Below are positions 7,857 to 13,783 of a stretch of DNA of 18,109 nucleotides, piece after piece. The stretch is from an uncultured Bacteriovorax sp. (lineage in GTDB: Bacteria; Bdellovibrionota; Bacteriovoracia; Bacteriovoracales; Bacteriovoracaceae): the NCBI GenBank assembly GCA_946482295.1, contig CAMLRB010000051.1:1-18109 (forward strand), read 5' to 3'. Each line of letters opens with the position of its first letter. Position 1 is the first letter of the stretch. The position numbers and the translations under genes are program-made. Under the pieces are notes generated by a model that searched no databases, was not told the origin of the DNA, and worked only from the letters and a program-made list of their open reading frames with translations.

Positions 7857-7930
7857 ACAAAAAAATCCCAGAGGGAAGACTTGGCCAATTAATGACCTCT
7901 CTTGCGAATTCCTCAATCTGATTTTTAGAG
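7853..7930. repeat. Repeat copy C: diverged relative of the tRNA-His-adjacent repeat
   Basis: Begins inside the stop codon region of the APH gene with TTAGACAAAAAAA, a short hairpin TCCC-AGA-GGGA (7866-7876), then GGCCAATTAATGA and GCGAATTCCTCAATCTGA. It lines up, at roughly three quarters identity by eye, with copy A at 10531-10610 (TTAGACAAAAAAAA, hairpin, GGGCTAATTATGA, TCGAAGTTCCTCAATTTGA). Read on the minus strand the hairpin plus T run would be a weak terminator, yet no minus-strand gene feeds it. Confidence 0.45.
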
Positions 7931-8132
7931 TGATTATCGACTTCGTATCATTCTCACGGTTAGTAGGGGGGTATTTGTTTGTGAACACAACTTTGGACAA
8001 AAACCTATCTTTTATCACGGCTTAAAATTGTAAAAAAGTATAAATAGGCCATAGCTCTTATTTCAAAAGAGGCTAATTCATTGATATTAAGAACTTCTTC
8101 AGAATGTAAGGAATAGTTAAAATATTGCAACT

Positions 8133-8152
8133 TTTTAACTATTAAGTTAAAA
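8133..8152. promoter_or_regulatory. Inverted repeat, possible operator
   Basis: TTTTAACT (8133-8140) and AGTTAAAA (8145-8152) form an 8-bp perfect inverted repeat around ATTA, and the match extends to AACTTT/AAGTTT with one extra base. A further copy of TAGTTAAAA lies at 8114-8122. Placed about 70-85 bp before the secreted-protein gene, it could bind a dimeric regulator such as the TIGR02147 protein encoded two genes along; that link is inference. Confidence 0.35.
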
Positions 8153-8178
8153 GTTTGACCTCTACTTTAGTCTCAGCT

Positions 8179-8197
8179 GCTCAAAATAGTTTTGAGC
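8179..8197 (+). promoter_or_regulatory. Perfect hairpin in the leader of the secreted-protein gene
   Basis: GCTCAAAA (8179-8186), loop TAG, TTTTGAGC (8190-8197), then TTTT. It sits 11 bases before the G-rich ribosome site AGGGGGG of the gene at 8219. It could be an operator, an mRNA-stabilising stem or a weak attenuator. Confidence 0.4.
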
Positions 8198-8218
8198 TTT
8201 TAAATCTAGGGGGGAAAA

Positions 8219-8818
8219 ATGAAAAAAATGATTAAACGACTTTCAATGGCATCTTTACTTGCAGCTTCAGTGACAAGCACATTAGCAACGGCTGCAATAC
8301 AGCTACCGACAGTAATTACTCTTTATAACTCTGAAGCAACTTTGGAAGGTGGTGGATCGACGATTGCAATTTTAAGACAAGAGCCACGCAGAGCTGAACT
8401 TTTTACTTGTTCAAAAAGATATGCCGGACAATTAAGAGATTTTGCAGCTGCAGAAGCATTCTTCAATGAAGGATTGAGTACTGTTAATCAAAGAACAAAC
8501 TGCATTCCTTATACTTTGATTTCTGGAAAAGATTTTTCAGTTAGTAAAAATGCAATTTATTCTAATAATGGCAAAGCTGTAAGGTATGTGTTTACGGGAG
8601 CTGGAGCTAACACCGGCTTAGCAGAAATTCTTTCGGATGTTACAACATGGACCGTTGATGTAAATGATGGTCTTGGTATTTCTCCGAGTAATGATGTGGC
8701 CTTGGTTGGGGCAAGAGTTTACCACTCGAAGTTAGACAATCCAACAATCTCTACTTATAGAGACTCATATAAACTTTCAGGTATGGCACAGATTCAGTTT
8801 TCTGAGATTGGAAATTAA
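8219..8818 (+). CDS. Secreted protein of unknown function
   Basis: 199 residues with a clear Sec signal peptide (KKMIKR, hydrophobic core, likely cleavage after A25 or A26). The mature part of about 173 residues is rich in small and polar residues and beta-prone, with two cysteines (C64, C95) that could form one disulfide. No family is recognised. The ATG at 8219 follows a strong AGGGGGG ribosome site, five bases away. The stop is two bases before the TIGR02147 gene, so the two form an operon. A periplasmic, surface or released role is likely. Confidence 0.85.
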   Translation: MKKMIKRLSMASLLAASVTSTLATAAIQLPTVITLYNSEATLEGGGSTIAILRQEPRRAELFTCSKRYAGQLRDFAAAEAFFNEGLSTVNQRTNCIPYTLISGKDFSVSKNAIYSNNGKAVRYVFTGAGANTGLAEILSDVTTWTVDVNDGLGISPSNDVALVGARVYHSKLDNPTISTYRDSYKLSGMAQIQFSEIGN

Positions 8819-8820
8819 TT

Positions 8821-9684
8821 ATGATTAATATCTATAGTTACAATAATTATAGAGAGTATCTGAAGGACTTTTATAGCTTTAAAAAAGAACAGAAAAGCGG
8901 GTTTACTTATGCCCGCTTTTCCACAGAAGCAAATTTAGGTTCACCAAATTATTTCAAACTTATTGCTGACGGGAGCAAAAATCTTACGGCTGCAAATATT
9001 ATAAAATTTACTGCTGCATTAGGATTATCTGAGATTGAAAGTGACTATTTTGAAGCTTTAGTTAATTTCAACCAGGCTAAAGATGCGTTAGAAAAAGAAT
9101 ATTACCAGAAAAGAGTTGAGCGTATTAAAAACTCAATAAGCAATGAAGTTATTAATCAAAAGAAACTTGAAGAATTCGAATTCGAGAGTATTAGCAATTG
9201 GACTTATCATGCCGTGATGATACTCACTAATTTATCAGATTTTAGGGAGAGTCCTAAATGGATTTCTAAAAAATTATACGGATTGGTTTCTGAAGAGGAG
9301 GCAGCCGATATTATTGCTAGGCTCATGACTTTAGGCCTCTTGAAGCATGATGAAAACGGGAAACTTATTCAGAGCTTTAAACAATTAAAAACCTCTTCTG
9401 AGTTAAAAAAGATTGGAGCAAGACTTTTTTATGAAGGAATGTTCAAAAGAGTGATCGATTCTTTTCGTCTTGATCAGCCAGTAGAACGTGAATTGGGTGC
9501 ATACATGGTTGGTATTTCTGAAGAGCAATTGCCAGAGATCAGGAGAAGAGTTCGTGAGTTCCTTTCAGAATTAAATAACTTTGCGATGGAAAACCCAAAT
9601 CCTGATAGAGTTTATTCATTCATGTTTGCGGGAGTTCCATTGAGTTCAAGTGAAGACATTAGAGGTGCACAGTTATGGCACTAA
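8821..9684 (+). CDS. TIGR02147-family protein, putative regulator
   Basis: 287 residues, the family's usual size. The N-terminus is typical: YNNYREYLKDFYSFKK, then a helix-turn-helix-like stretch (about 27-70: YARFSTEANLGSPNYFKLIADGSKNLT reads as a region starting YARFSTEA and ending SKNLT), then GLSEIESDYFEALVNFNQAK. The middle (about 130-200) resembles a winged-helix region with ARLMTLGLLKHDENGK. The family is abundant in Bdellovibrio-like bacteria and Fibrobacter; its biochemistry is poorly known, and a DNA-binding role is inferred from the helix pattern. It sits between two genes for secreted proteins (2-bp gap before, 10-bp overlap after), suggesting it controls them. A terminator-like hairpin lies inside its 5' coding part. 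Confidence 0.85.
   Translation: MINIYSYNNYREYLKDFYSFKKEQKSGFTYARFSTEANLGSPNYFKLIADGSKNLTAANIIKFTAALGLSEIESDYFEALVNFNQAKDALEKEYYQKRVERIKNSISNEVINQKKLEEFEFESISNWTYHAVMILTNLSDFRESPKWISKKLYGLVSEEEAADIIARLMTLGLLKHDENGKLIQSFKQLKTSSELKKIGARLFYEGMFKRVIDSFRLDQPVERELGAYMVGISEEQLPEIRRRVREFLSELNNFAMENPNPDRVYSFMFAGVPLSSSEDIRGAQLWH
8892..8921 (+). terminator. Terminator-like hairpin inside the TIGR02147 coding region
   Basis: GAAAAGCGGG (8892-8901), a 10-base loop, CCCGCTTTTC (8912-8921): a perfect 10-bp GC-containing stem whose right arm carries TTTT. It falls about 70-100 bases into the regulator gene. It could stop much of the transcript from the upstream secreted-protein gene or pause RNA polymerase. 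The U tract is short and lies within the stem, so efficiency is uncertain. Confidence 0.4.
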
Positions 9685-10082
9685 AAGTATTATTGCTGTT
9701 AATTTTTATTTCTTTCAATGTCGCCTTAGCAGGGAATGGGTCTTCGGGAGTAGGAACTGCTAGTATTGCAAAAGGTTTTATGGCCAATAGTTTAGCGGGT
9801 CAAGTAGAGCGTGTTGGTGATACAGTCATAGATCTGATATCGAAAGAAAAAATTCTTGATATAGAAACACTCGATAAGAATAAGGTTGATTTCACCAAGT
9901 TGGTTAAATCAAAATTTGGACAAGTGAATGGGTTTGAATACGTTCCTCATTCAATTAAAGAAAAGAATTACTGGGTATTATGTAACGAAAATGAAAAAAT
10001 TTGTTATAAGCTTACTCCTACATCGAGTACGAATAAAAAAATCCCTTCTATTCTAGGTTCACTTTCTGAAGAAAAAGAATAG
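9675..10082 (+). CDS. Small secreted protein of unknown function
   Basis: 135 residues. A signal peptide (MALKVLLLLIFISFNVALA, likely cleavage after A19) is followed by a Gly/Ser-rich linker (GNGSSGVGTAS) and a mixed domain with WVLCNENEKICYKL, whose two cysteines six residues apart could form a disulfide. The tail is Ser/Thr/Lys/Glu-rich. The start overlaps the last 10 bases of the TIGR02147 gene, implying coupled translation. No family recognised; export is well supported, function is not. Confidence 0.75.
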   Translation: MALKVLLLLIFISFNVALAGNGSSGVGTASIAKGFMANSLAGQVERVGDTVIDLISKEKILDIETLDKNKVDFTKLVKSKFGQVNGFEYVPHSIKEKNYWVLCNENEKICYKLTPTSSTNKKIPSILGSLSEEKE

Positions 10083-10139
10083 TTAGTAATTATTTTGAGA
10101 TAAAACTTGGACAAAATTAGAAGCAGTAAACTTTTAAAT

Positions 10140-10520
10140 ATGAAACAAGTCCAAGTCGTACATGCAATTATTAAAGAGAATGAGAAATTTCTTTTAGGTA
10201 AGAGAAGCATTCTAAAAAAGAGTGAGCCTGGTGCTTGGGCTTTCATTGGCGGCAGACTTGAGCATGCAGAAACTCTTGAGTCTGCGCTAATCAGAGAGTG
10301 TGTTGAAGAAATCGATGTGATTGTTAAGCCTCTTAAAAAAATTAAGGAAATCATTGAAGAAGAAGCTGCACATTACTGGTTTGAGGCCGAAATTATTTCA
10401 GGCATACCAAGATTGGCCAATGATGAGCATTCGGAACTTGGCTGGTTCACAAAGTTAGAAGCTAAGACAATTTCTCCAATCGTCGCTGATGATATCGAGA
10501 TAATTTTAGCATATTACTAA
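10140..10520 (+). CDS. Nudix hydrolase
   Basis: 126 residues from the ATG at 10140; the open frame extends 11 codons upstream only through a TTG, and the family fold starts at KQVQVVHAIIKENEKFLLGKR. The Nudix box reads GRLEHAETLESALIRECVEEIDV, with Gly-x5-Glu-x7-Arg-Glu-x2-Glu-Glu intact and Asp in place of the usual second Gly. These enzymes hydrolyse nucleoside diphosphates linked to another group; the (V/I)hAII..n..flLgkR start and W-F-I-G-G core resemble small NTP or sugar-nucleotide hydrolases, but the substrate is unknown. It lies 57 bp after the secreted-protein gene and has a weak ribosome site. Confidence 0.88.
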   Translation: MKQVQVVHAIIKENEKFLLGKRSILKKSEPGAWAFIGGRLEHAETLESALIRECVEEIDVIVKPLKKIKEIIEEEAAHYWFEAEIISGIPRLANDEHSELGWFTKLEAKTISPIVADDIEIILAYY

Positions 10521-10533
10521 AACTGTAATTTTA

Positions 10534-10643
10534 GACAAAAAAAAGCCCGGAAGGTTAACCCGGGCTAATTATGATTTACTTCTTTCGAAGTTCCTCAATT
10601 TGAATTTTTTTTGAAGTCGCCATTCCTTGGGAAGAATGGGGTG
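10534..10643. repeat. Direct repeat copy A (terminator region plus tRNA-His 3' end)
   Basis: 43 bases (10534-10576) are identical to 11921-11963. After that the match is partial (CTTCTT-CGAAG in both; CCATTC retained) and ends with a second exact block, GAAGAATGGGGTG (10631-10643), identical to 12028-12040. The last seven bases of that block, TGGGGTG, are the CCA end, discriminator and first three acceptor bases of tRNA-His on the minus strand. No tRNA follows here, so this looks like a duplicated or displaced tRNA 3' flank. CCATTC-CTTGGGAA-GAATGG within it (10621-10640) is also a small hairpin. Confidence 0.8.
10537..10566 (-). terminator. Orphan intrinsic terminator (copy of the tRNA-His terminator)
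   Basis: On the minus strand AGCCCGG (from 10566) pairs with CCGGGCT (to 10544), followed by eight T. It is identical to the terminator serving tRNA-His at 11924-11953, but no minus-strand gene lies upstream of it now. Confidence 0.75.
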
Positions 10644-10652
10644 TCGCATGCA

Positions 10653-10672
10653 TCTGGGAACAAGTGTATACA
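10653..10672. repeat. Left inverted repeat of the ATPase unit
   Basis: TCTGGGAACAAGTGTATACA. Its reverse complement matches 12008-12027 at 18 of 20 positions; the two mismatches are adjacent (CT versus TC). It contains the palindrome TGTATACA. Confidence 0.7.
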
Positions 10673-10921
10673 AAATGGCATTTTAATCACGTTCTCGGCT
10701 TTTACTAAGAACTTTACTTTCAGTGAATTAAATCATTTTTAAATTTAATTTGATGATTCATTCATCTTGGCCAATAATAAACATAGGTATCTTATTCATG
10801 CCACCCCCCTTCAATGGGAAAGCACAAAAGTGTCGAATATTTTCAAGCTAACAATCAAACCTTTAATTATGGTTTAAGCAAAAGAAGGGAATGTTTTTAA
10901 GACCAAAAATTGGAGGTTCTT

Positions 10922-11737
10922 GTGAAACTATCTGCGCCTATTCATGTTCTTAAGGCCCAAGCTCAACAGCTTAAAAAAGAAAAATCTATAACTAACACTG
11001 AAGCATTAGATTTGATAGCGAAACGAGAAGGATTTAATTCCTGGTCCTTACTTCAATCAAAAAAAGAAGAAATGTTTCCAAATTCATATGATGAAATCCT
11101 AGATTTTTTCAATCCAGGGGACATCATTCTTATTGGAGCAAGGCCAGGAAAAGGAAAAACTGTTTTTACGATTGGCTTGCTCGTCCAGGCGATTCAAAAA
11201 AAACAGGCACCAAATTACTGTTTTTCTTTATCTGAAATTCATAAAGATATTGCTGGAAGAATCGCTTCTTATGATGAAACAATTGGCGAGAATAATAAAT
11301 ATCTAGGAGGATTAGATTATTCTAATGAAATAAGTGCTGACTATATTATAGAAAAAACAAGTAAAACTATTTCAAAAAACTCCGTAATAGTTATCGATTA
11401 CCTTCAGTTGCTAGATGAAAAAAGATCTAATCCAACTCTGCAAGAGCAAGTTTTTAAATTAAAAAATTATGCGAAAGAAAAAGAGTGCATTGTAATTTTT
11501 ATTTCTCAACTAAGTAGAGAACTTGAATACAGAAGCGATAAGAAACCTACTATGGATGACATTCGACTTCCTAATCCATTGGAGCTCAAATTTTTTAATA
11601 AAATTATTTTGCTTCATAAAAAAGATAGAGAAGAACATATTGTAGACGTTCTCTTTTATCGGCCGAAAGAATTTAGTTTTAAAGTTGGATGGGATAAGGA
11701 TTTAAGGTTTCATTCATTGAGTTCAGTTTTGAAATAA
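10922..11737 (+). CDS. DnaB-like RecA-fold ATPase with an N-terminal helical module
   Basis: 271 residues starting at GTG 10922, chosen because GGAGG lies five bases before it; a TTG at 10910 overlaps that ribosome site. Residues 1-45 (KLSAPIHVLKAQAQQLKK then TEALDLIAKREGFNSWSLL) form a short helical module I have seen ahead of DnaB-like ATPases. Residues 60-265 are a RecA fold: Walker A GARPGKGKT (72-80), Walker B VIVIDYLQLL with D159, then the DnaB-like segment ISQLSRELEYR (194-204) and KPTMDDIRLPNPLE. It lacks the N-terminal domain of replicative DnaB and is about half its size, so it is not the housekeeping helicase. Isolated in the repeat-bounded unit next to tRNA-His; a role in element maintenance or DNA transactions is only a guess. 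Confidence 0.85.
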   Translation: MKLSAPIHVLKAQAQQLKKEKSITNTEALDLIAKREGFNSWSLLQSKKEEMFPNSYDEILDFFNPGDIILIGARPGKGKTVFTIGLLVQAIQKKQAPNYCFSLSEIHKDIAGRIASYDETIGENNKYLGGLDYSNEISADYIIEKTSKTISKNSVIVIDYLQLLDEKRSNPTLQEQVFKLKNYAKEKECIVIFISQLSRELEYRSDKKPTMDDIRLPNPLELKFFNKIILLHKKDREEHIVDVLFYRPKEFSFKVGWDKDLRFHSLSSVLK

Positions 11738-11788
11738 AAAAGCATGGGCAGCAAAAGAAACTGATTTTTGGAGATTGTTTTGATAGCT

Positions 11789-11875
11789 CACCGGAAAATT
11801 CTCATGAATGTGGGATTTTTCTGGTGGGTTAAGAAACTAGCCTGCAACGTTTGTATTCAAAACCCACCAGTTTCT
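11789..11875 (+). ncRNA. Possible structured RNA with mutually exclusive hairpins
   Basis: TTTTCTGGTG (11817-11826) can pair with upstream CACCGGAAAA (11789-11798, ten pairs with one G-U), or its CTGGTGGGTT extension (11821-11830) can pair perfectly with downstream AACCCACCAG (11861-11870). AGAAACT (11832-11838) and AGTTTCT (11869-11875) give a third option. It begins 52 bases after the ATPase stop and has no T run. Could be a 3' UTR switch, a small RNA or the trace of nested inverted repeats. Confidence 0.3.
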
Positions 11876-11923
11876 AAATTCTAACATCCTTTCAAAATTT
11901 TTAGCAATCCCAGAATTTTGGAC

Positions 11924-11953
11924 AAAAAAAAGCCCGGAAGGTTAACCCGGGCT
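11924..11953 (-). terminator. Intrinsic terminator of the tRNA-His transcript
   Basis: Minus strand: AGCCCGG (from 11953), nine-base loop, CCGGGCT (to 11931), then eight T. It lies about 80 bases beyond the tRNA 3' end. Confidence 0.8.
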
Positions 11954-12007
11954 AATTATGATTGGCTTCTTACGAAGATTTTCACCATGAATTTTCAAAA
12001 ACCATTC

Positions 12008-12027
12008 TGTATACATCTGTTCCCAGA
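12008..12027. repeat. Right inverted repeat of the ATPase unit
   Basis: TGTATACATCTGTTCCCAGA, 18 of 20 identical to the reverse complement of 10653-10672. It ends exactly where the shared block GAAGAATGGGGTG begins, six bases from the mature tRNA-His CCA end. Confidence 0.7.
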
Positions 12028-12033
12028 GAAGAA

Positions 12034-12110
12034 TGGGGTGGCTGATGGGGCTCGAACCCACGACACCTAGAATCACAATCTAGTGCTCTACCGACTGAAC
12101 TACAGCCACC
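12034..12110 (-). tRNA. tRNA-His (GTG)
   Basis: The minus strand folds fully: an extra 5' G (12110) opposite discriminator C (12037), acceptor GTGGCTG/CAGCCAC, D arm GTTC/GAGC, anticodon stem CTAGA/TCTAG with loop TTGTGAT and anticodon GTG (12074-12076), T arm GTGGG-TTCGAGC-CCCAT, and an encoded CCA (12034-12036). The G-1:C73 pair is the bacterial tRNA-His identity element. It has its own promoter just upstream and a terminator downstream. Confidence 0.97.
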
Positions 12111-12127
12111 ATATTTTTGTAAGCACA

Positions 12128-12156
12128 TTTATAGGGGGTTGAGGGGTTTTAGTCAA
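12128..12156 (-). promoter_or_regulatory. Sigma70-type promoter of tRNA-His
   Basis: Minus strand TTGACT (12156-12151), exactly 17 bp, then TATAAA (12133-12128); the tRNA 5' end is 18 bp beyond the -10. Five of six matches in each box. Confidence 0.85.
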
Positions 12157-12206
12157 TGAAAAGTTTGGCGTTTTAATGCTTCAGGTAGTTTTTACTCTCT
12201 TTGATT

Positions 12207-12235
12207 TTGACTCTTCGAAAATAGTGCAGTCTAAT
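12207..12235 (+). promoter_or_regulatory. Sigma70-type promoter of the beta-barrel-like protein gene
   Basis: TTGACT (12207-12212), 17 bp, TCTAAT (12230-12235), about 37 bp before the start codon. It is divergent from the tRNA-His promoter, with 50 bp between the two -35 boxes. Confidence 0.75.
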
Positions 12236-12272
12236 AAAAGAGACGACATATTGCTTAGTTAGGAAGGTTTAA

Positions 12273-12911
12273 ATGAAAAGATTAAATGGATTTTCTGCAT
12301 TAGCTGTCTCTGTTCTTAGTTTGGCCCTTGGGTCATCTGCTGCTCATGCTTACGGAACTGGTATTTCGACGTTCCCATTAGAAGCTGAAAAGAAGGTTCT
12401 TTCTACGGAATTAACTGGAATCGTTTCAAGCGGTGGAGGCGTTGGTCTTCAGGCCCGTTATACGCAAAAATTAAACGAGGATTCTACTGTAGACGCTGGT
12501 CTTGGAATTTCAGGTGGTGAACGTTCTGCACGTTTATTCGCTGGCTATGATTATCAAATCGTACCTGACTACGAAAGCCAACCGCGCACATCAATCAAAG
12601 CTTTCATCGAAAACTCAAAAGAGTTCGGTGCAAGAAGAAACATTCTTGGAATCGCTCCAACTCTTTCGAAAGGATTTGTGTTTTGGGACAACGAAGCTTT
12701 CCCATACATCTCGATTCCTTACGGGATCAGCCTTGATGGTGGATCTAATTCATATAAGACTACTGTAAGTGCAAACATCGGTATCACAGGTGTGATTCCA
12801 GGTGATTTCTTAAGTACAGAAAAGAAAATTACAGCAAGTGCTGAAGGGATTATCGGATTAAAGAACAGCTTCTCTGGTGTGTTCGTTGGTTTCGGATACC
12901 CAATCGAATAA
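12273..12911 (+). CDS. Exported beta-barrel-like protein, probably outer membrane
   Basis: 212 residues with a signal peptide (MKRLNG, hydrophobic core, cleavage after AHA at 26). The mature part alternates polar and hydrophobic residues in strands of about ten, with many Gly and Tyr/Phe, for example VGLQARYTQKL, ARLFAGYDYQI and SFSGVFVGFGYP, as in small outer-membrane barrels. It does not end in the usual C-terminal Phe (ends PIE), so barrel insertion is less certain. AGGAAGG precedes the ATG by five bases. It has its own promoter and is followed after six bases by the HAD gene. No specific family recognised. Confidence 0.75.
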   Translation: MKRLNGFSALAVSVLSLALGSSAAHAYGTGISTFPLEAEKKVLSTELTGIVSSGGGVGLQARYTQKLNEDSTVDAGLGISGGERSARLFAGYDYQIVPDYESQPRTSIKAFIENSKEFGARRNILGIAPTLSKGFVFWDNEAFPYISIPYGISLDGGSNSYKTTVSANIGITGVIPGDFLSTEKKITASAEGIIGLKNSFSGVFVGFGYPIE

Positions 12912-12917
12912 AAAATT

Positions 12918-13634
12918 ATGACGAAAATTGTTTTTTCGGATTTTGACGGGACTCTGACCTACAAAGAAGGTTTGAGTCCCGTTTTTTTTGAGATCATGGA
13001 TTATCTTGATCAAAAAAAAGTTCCCCTGGTGATCGTTACAGGTCGCTCATTATCTTGGGGGCATTTTCTCCTGACTCATTTTCCCTTCCTTACAGACGTT
13101 ATTGTTGAGGGTGGTGGATCAATAGTTTCCCGCCGTGGAAAATTCATCACAGAGGAATTACTGGTTAGTGAAGCTGAAGTTCAGCGTCTGACCGACTTCT
13201 GTGGAGAGTTCAAAAAGAAATTTACGAACATTCCCTTATCGGTGGATTCATTTGGAAGAAAAACAGATCGAGCTATTGAATTACATGATCTACAAGACGG
13301 AACACTTTTTCATCACATTGAAGACTTTCTTCGCGAGAAAAATATCAACTTCTCGACTTCAAATGTACACTTGAATTTTTGGTGCGGAGAAATTTCTAAA
13401 TATCTTGCCGTCACTCATTACCTCGTCAAAGAAAAAACATCAGAAAATGATTGTTTATTCTTCGGTGACTCACTCAATGATCAAACAATGTTCAAGTCAT
13501 TCAAAAATTCCATTGGTGTTTCTAACATCTCTCAAGTTCTCGATCGCATGACGTATAAGCCGACGACGATTTTAACTGGACCTGAGAATGCTGGTCCTTT
13601 CGGTGTGCTCAATTACATTAAAAATAATCTTTAA
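12918..13634 (+). CDS. HAD-family phosphatase
   Basis: 238-residue cytosolic hydrolase of the haloacid dehalogenase superfamily, type IIB-like (Cof/sugar phosphatase group). All motifs are present: I SDFDGTLT with nucleophile D8 and acid/base D10, II IVTGRS (T41), III lysine K161 in GEISKYLAV, and IV FFGDSLNDQ (D184, D188). The cap between about 70 and 160 is of the alpha/beta C2 sort. It likely dephosphorylates a small metabolite; the substrate is unknown. The start lies six bases after the previous stop without a clear ribosome site, so translation is probably coupled to the barrel-like gene. Confidence 0.9.
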   Translation: MTKIVFSDFDGTLTYKEGLSPVFFEIMDYLDQKKVPLVIVTGRSLSWGHFLLTHFPFLTDVIVEGGGSIVSRRGKFITEELLVSEAEVQRLTDFCGEFKKKFTNIPLSVDSFGRKTDRAIELHDLQDGTLFHHIEDFLREKNINFSTSNVHLNFWCGEISKYLAVTHYLVKEKTSENDCLFFGDSLNDQTMFKSFKNSIGVSNISQVLDRMTYKPTTILTGPENAGPFGVLNYIKNNL

Positions 13635-13783
13635 AAGCGGCAGTTAATAGTTCTTTAATATGATGTAAGTCATGCTTCTTCCAAAGTTTAAATAGGGGAG
13701 CATTGATTCTCAACTGTTATACTCAATGACATGATAGGCTTGGCCTTAAGAATGCAATGATTTAATTTCGAGGTAATCTGCAA

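Larger units (their letters stand above)
7931..8218. other. Intergenic region before the secreted-protein operon
   Basis: With copy C this completes a gene-free stretch of about 360 bp. It holds AGGGGGG (7966-7971) followed by a possible 17-codon TTG-start frame (7975-8025), and two inverted repeats listed separately. No gene here is convincing. TTGACC at 8155-8160 could be a -35 box, but no good -10 follows at the right distance. Confidence 0.5.
10521..10921. other. Gene-free region holding repeat copy A and the left inverted repeat
   Basis: Contains the orphan copy of the tRNA-His terminator, a truncated tRNA 3' end and a 20-bp inverted repeat (listed separately). From 10673 to 10921 I see only AT-rich sequence and the ribosome site GGAGG (10912-10916) of the ATPase gene. 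No convincing small gene. Confidence 0.5.
10534..12040. mobile_element. Candidate small accessory element beside tRNA-His carrying a RecA-fold ATPase
   Basis: About 1.4 kb per unit. Direct repeats A and B bracket a segment whose only gene is the DnaB-like ATPase; 20-bp inverted repeats (18 of 20 matching) lie at 10653-10672 and 12008-12027. The right edge is the 3' end of an intact tRNA-His, a classic integration target for tyrosine recombinases, and copy A keeps a stub of that tRNA end. There is no integrase or transposase in the unit, so it would be a satellite, a decayed element, or instead a simple tandem duplication of the tRNA region in which one tRNA was lost. Confidence 0.45.
11921..12040. 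repeat. Direct repeat copy B (tRNA-His 3' flank)
   Basis: The partner of copy A: exact over 11921-11963 and 12028-12040, diverged between. Here the flank is continuous with an intact tRNA-His, so this copy is functional as trailer and terminator. CCATTCT (12003-12009) and AGAATGG (12030-12036) can pair around the right inverted repeat, covering the tRNA CCA end in the precursor RNA. Confidence 0.8.

Noticed and set aside
7975..8025. Short TTG/GTG-start frame behind AGGGGGG
   Set aside because: The ribosome-site-like G run is good, but the frame is only 14-17 codons with a rare start, no partner gene, and lies in an AT-rich repeat-bearing gap.
10107..10139. TTG start for the Nudix protein
   Set aside because: The extra 11 residues add nothing to the fold and have no ribosome site; the ATG at 10140 begins right at the first Nudix strand.
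10800..10815. GCCACCCCCC resembling the tRNA-His 3' end on the opposite strand
   Set aside because: Only about eight matching bases of low-complexity C-rich sequence; no acceptor partner or flanking repeat match.
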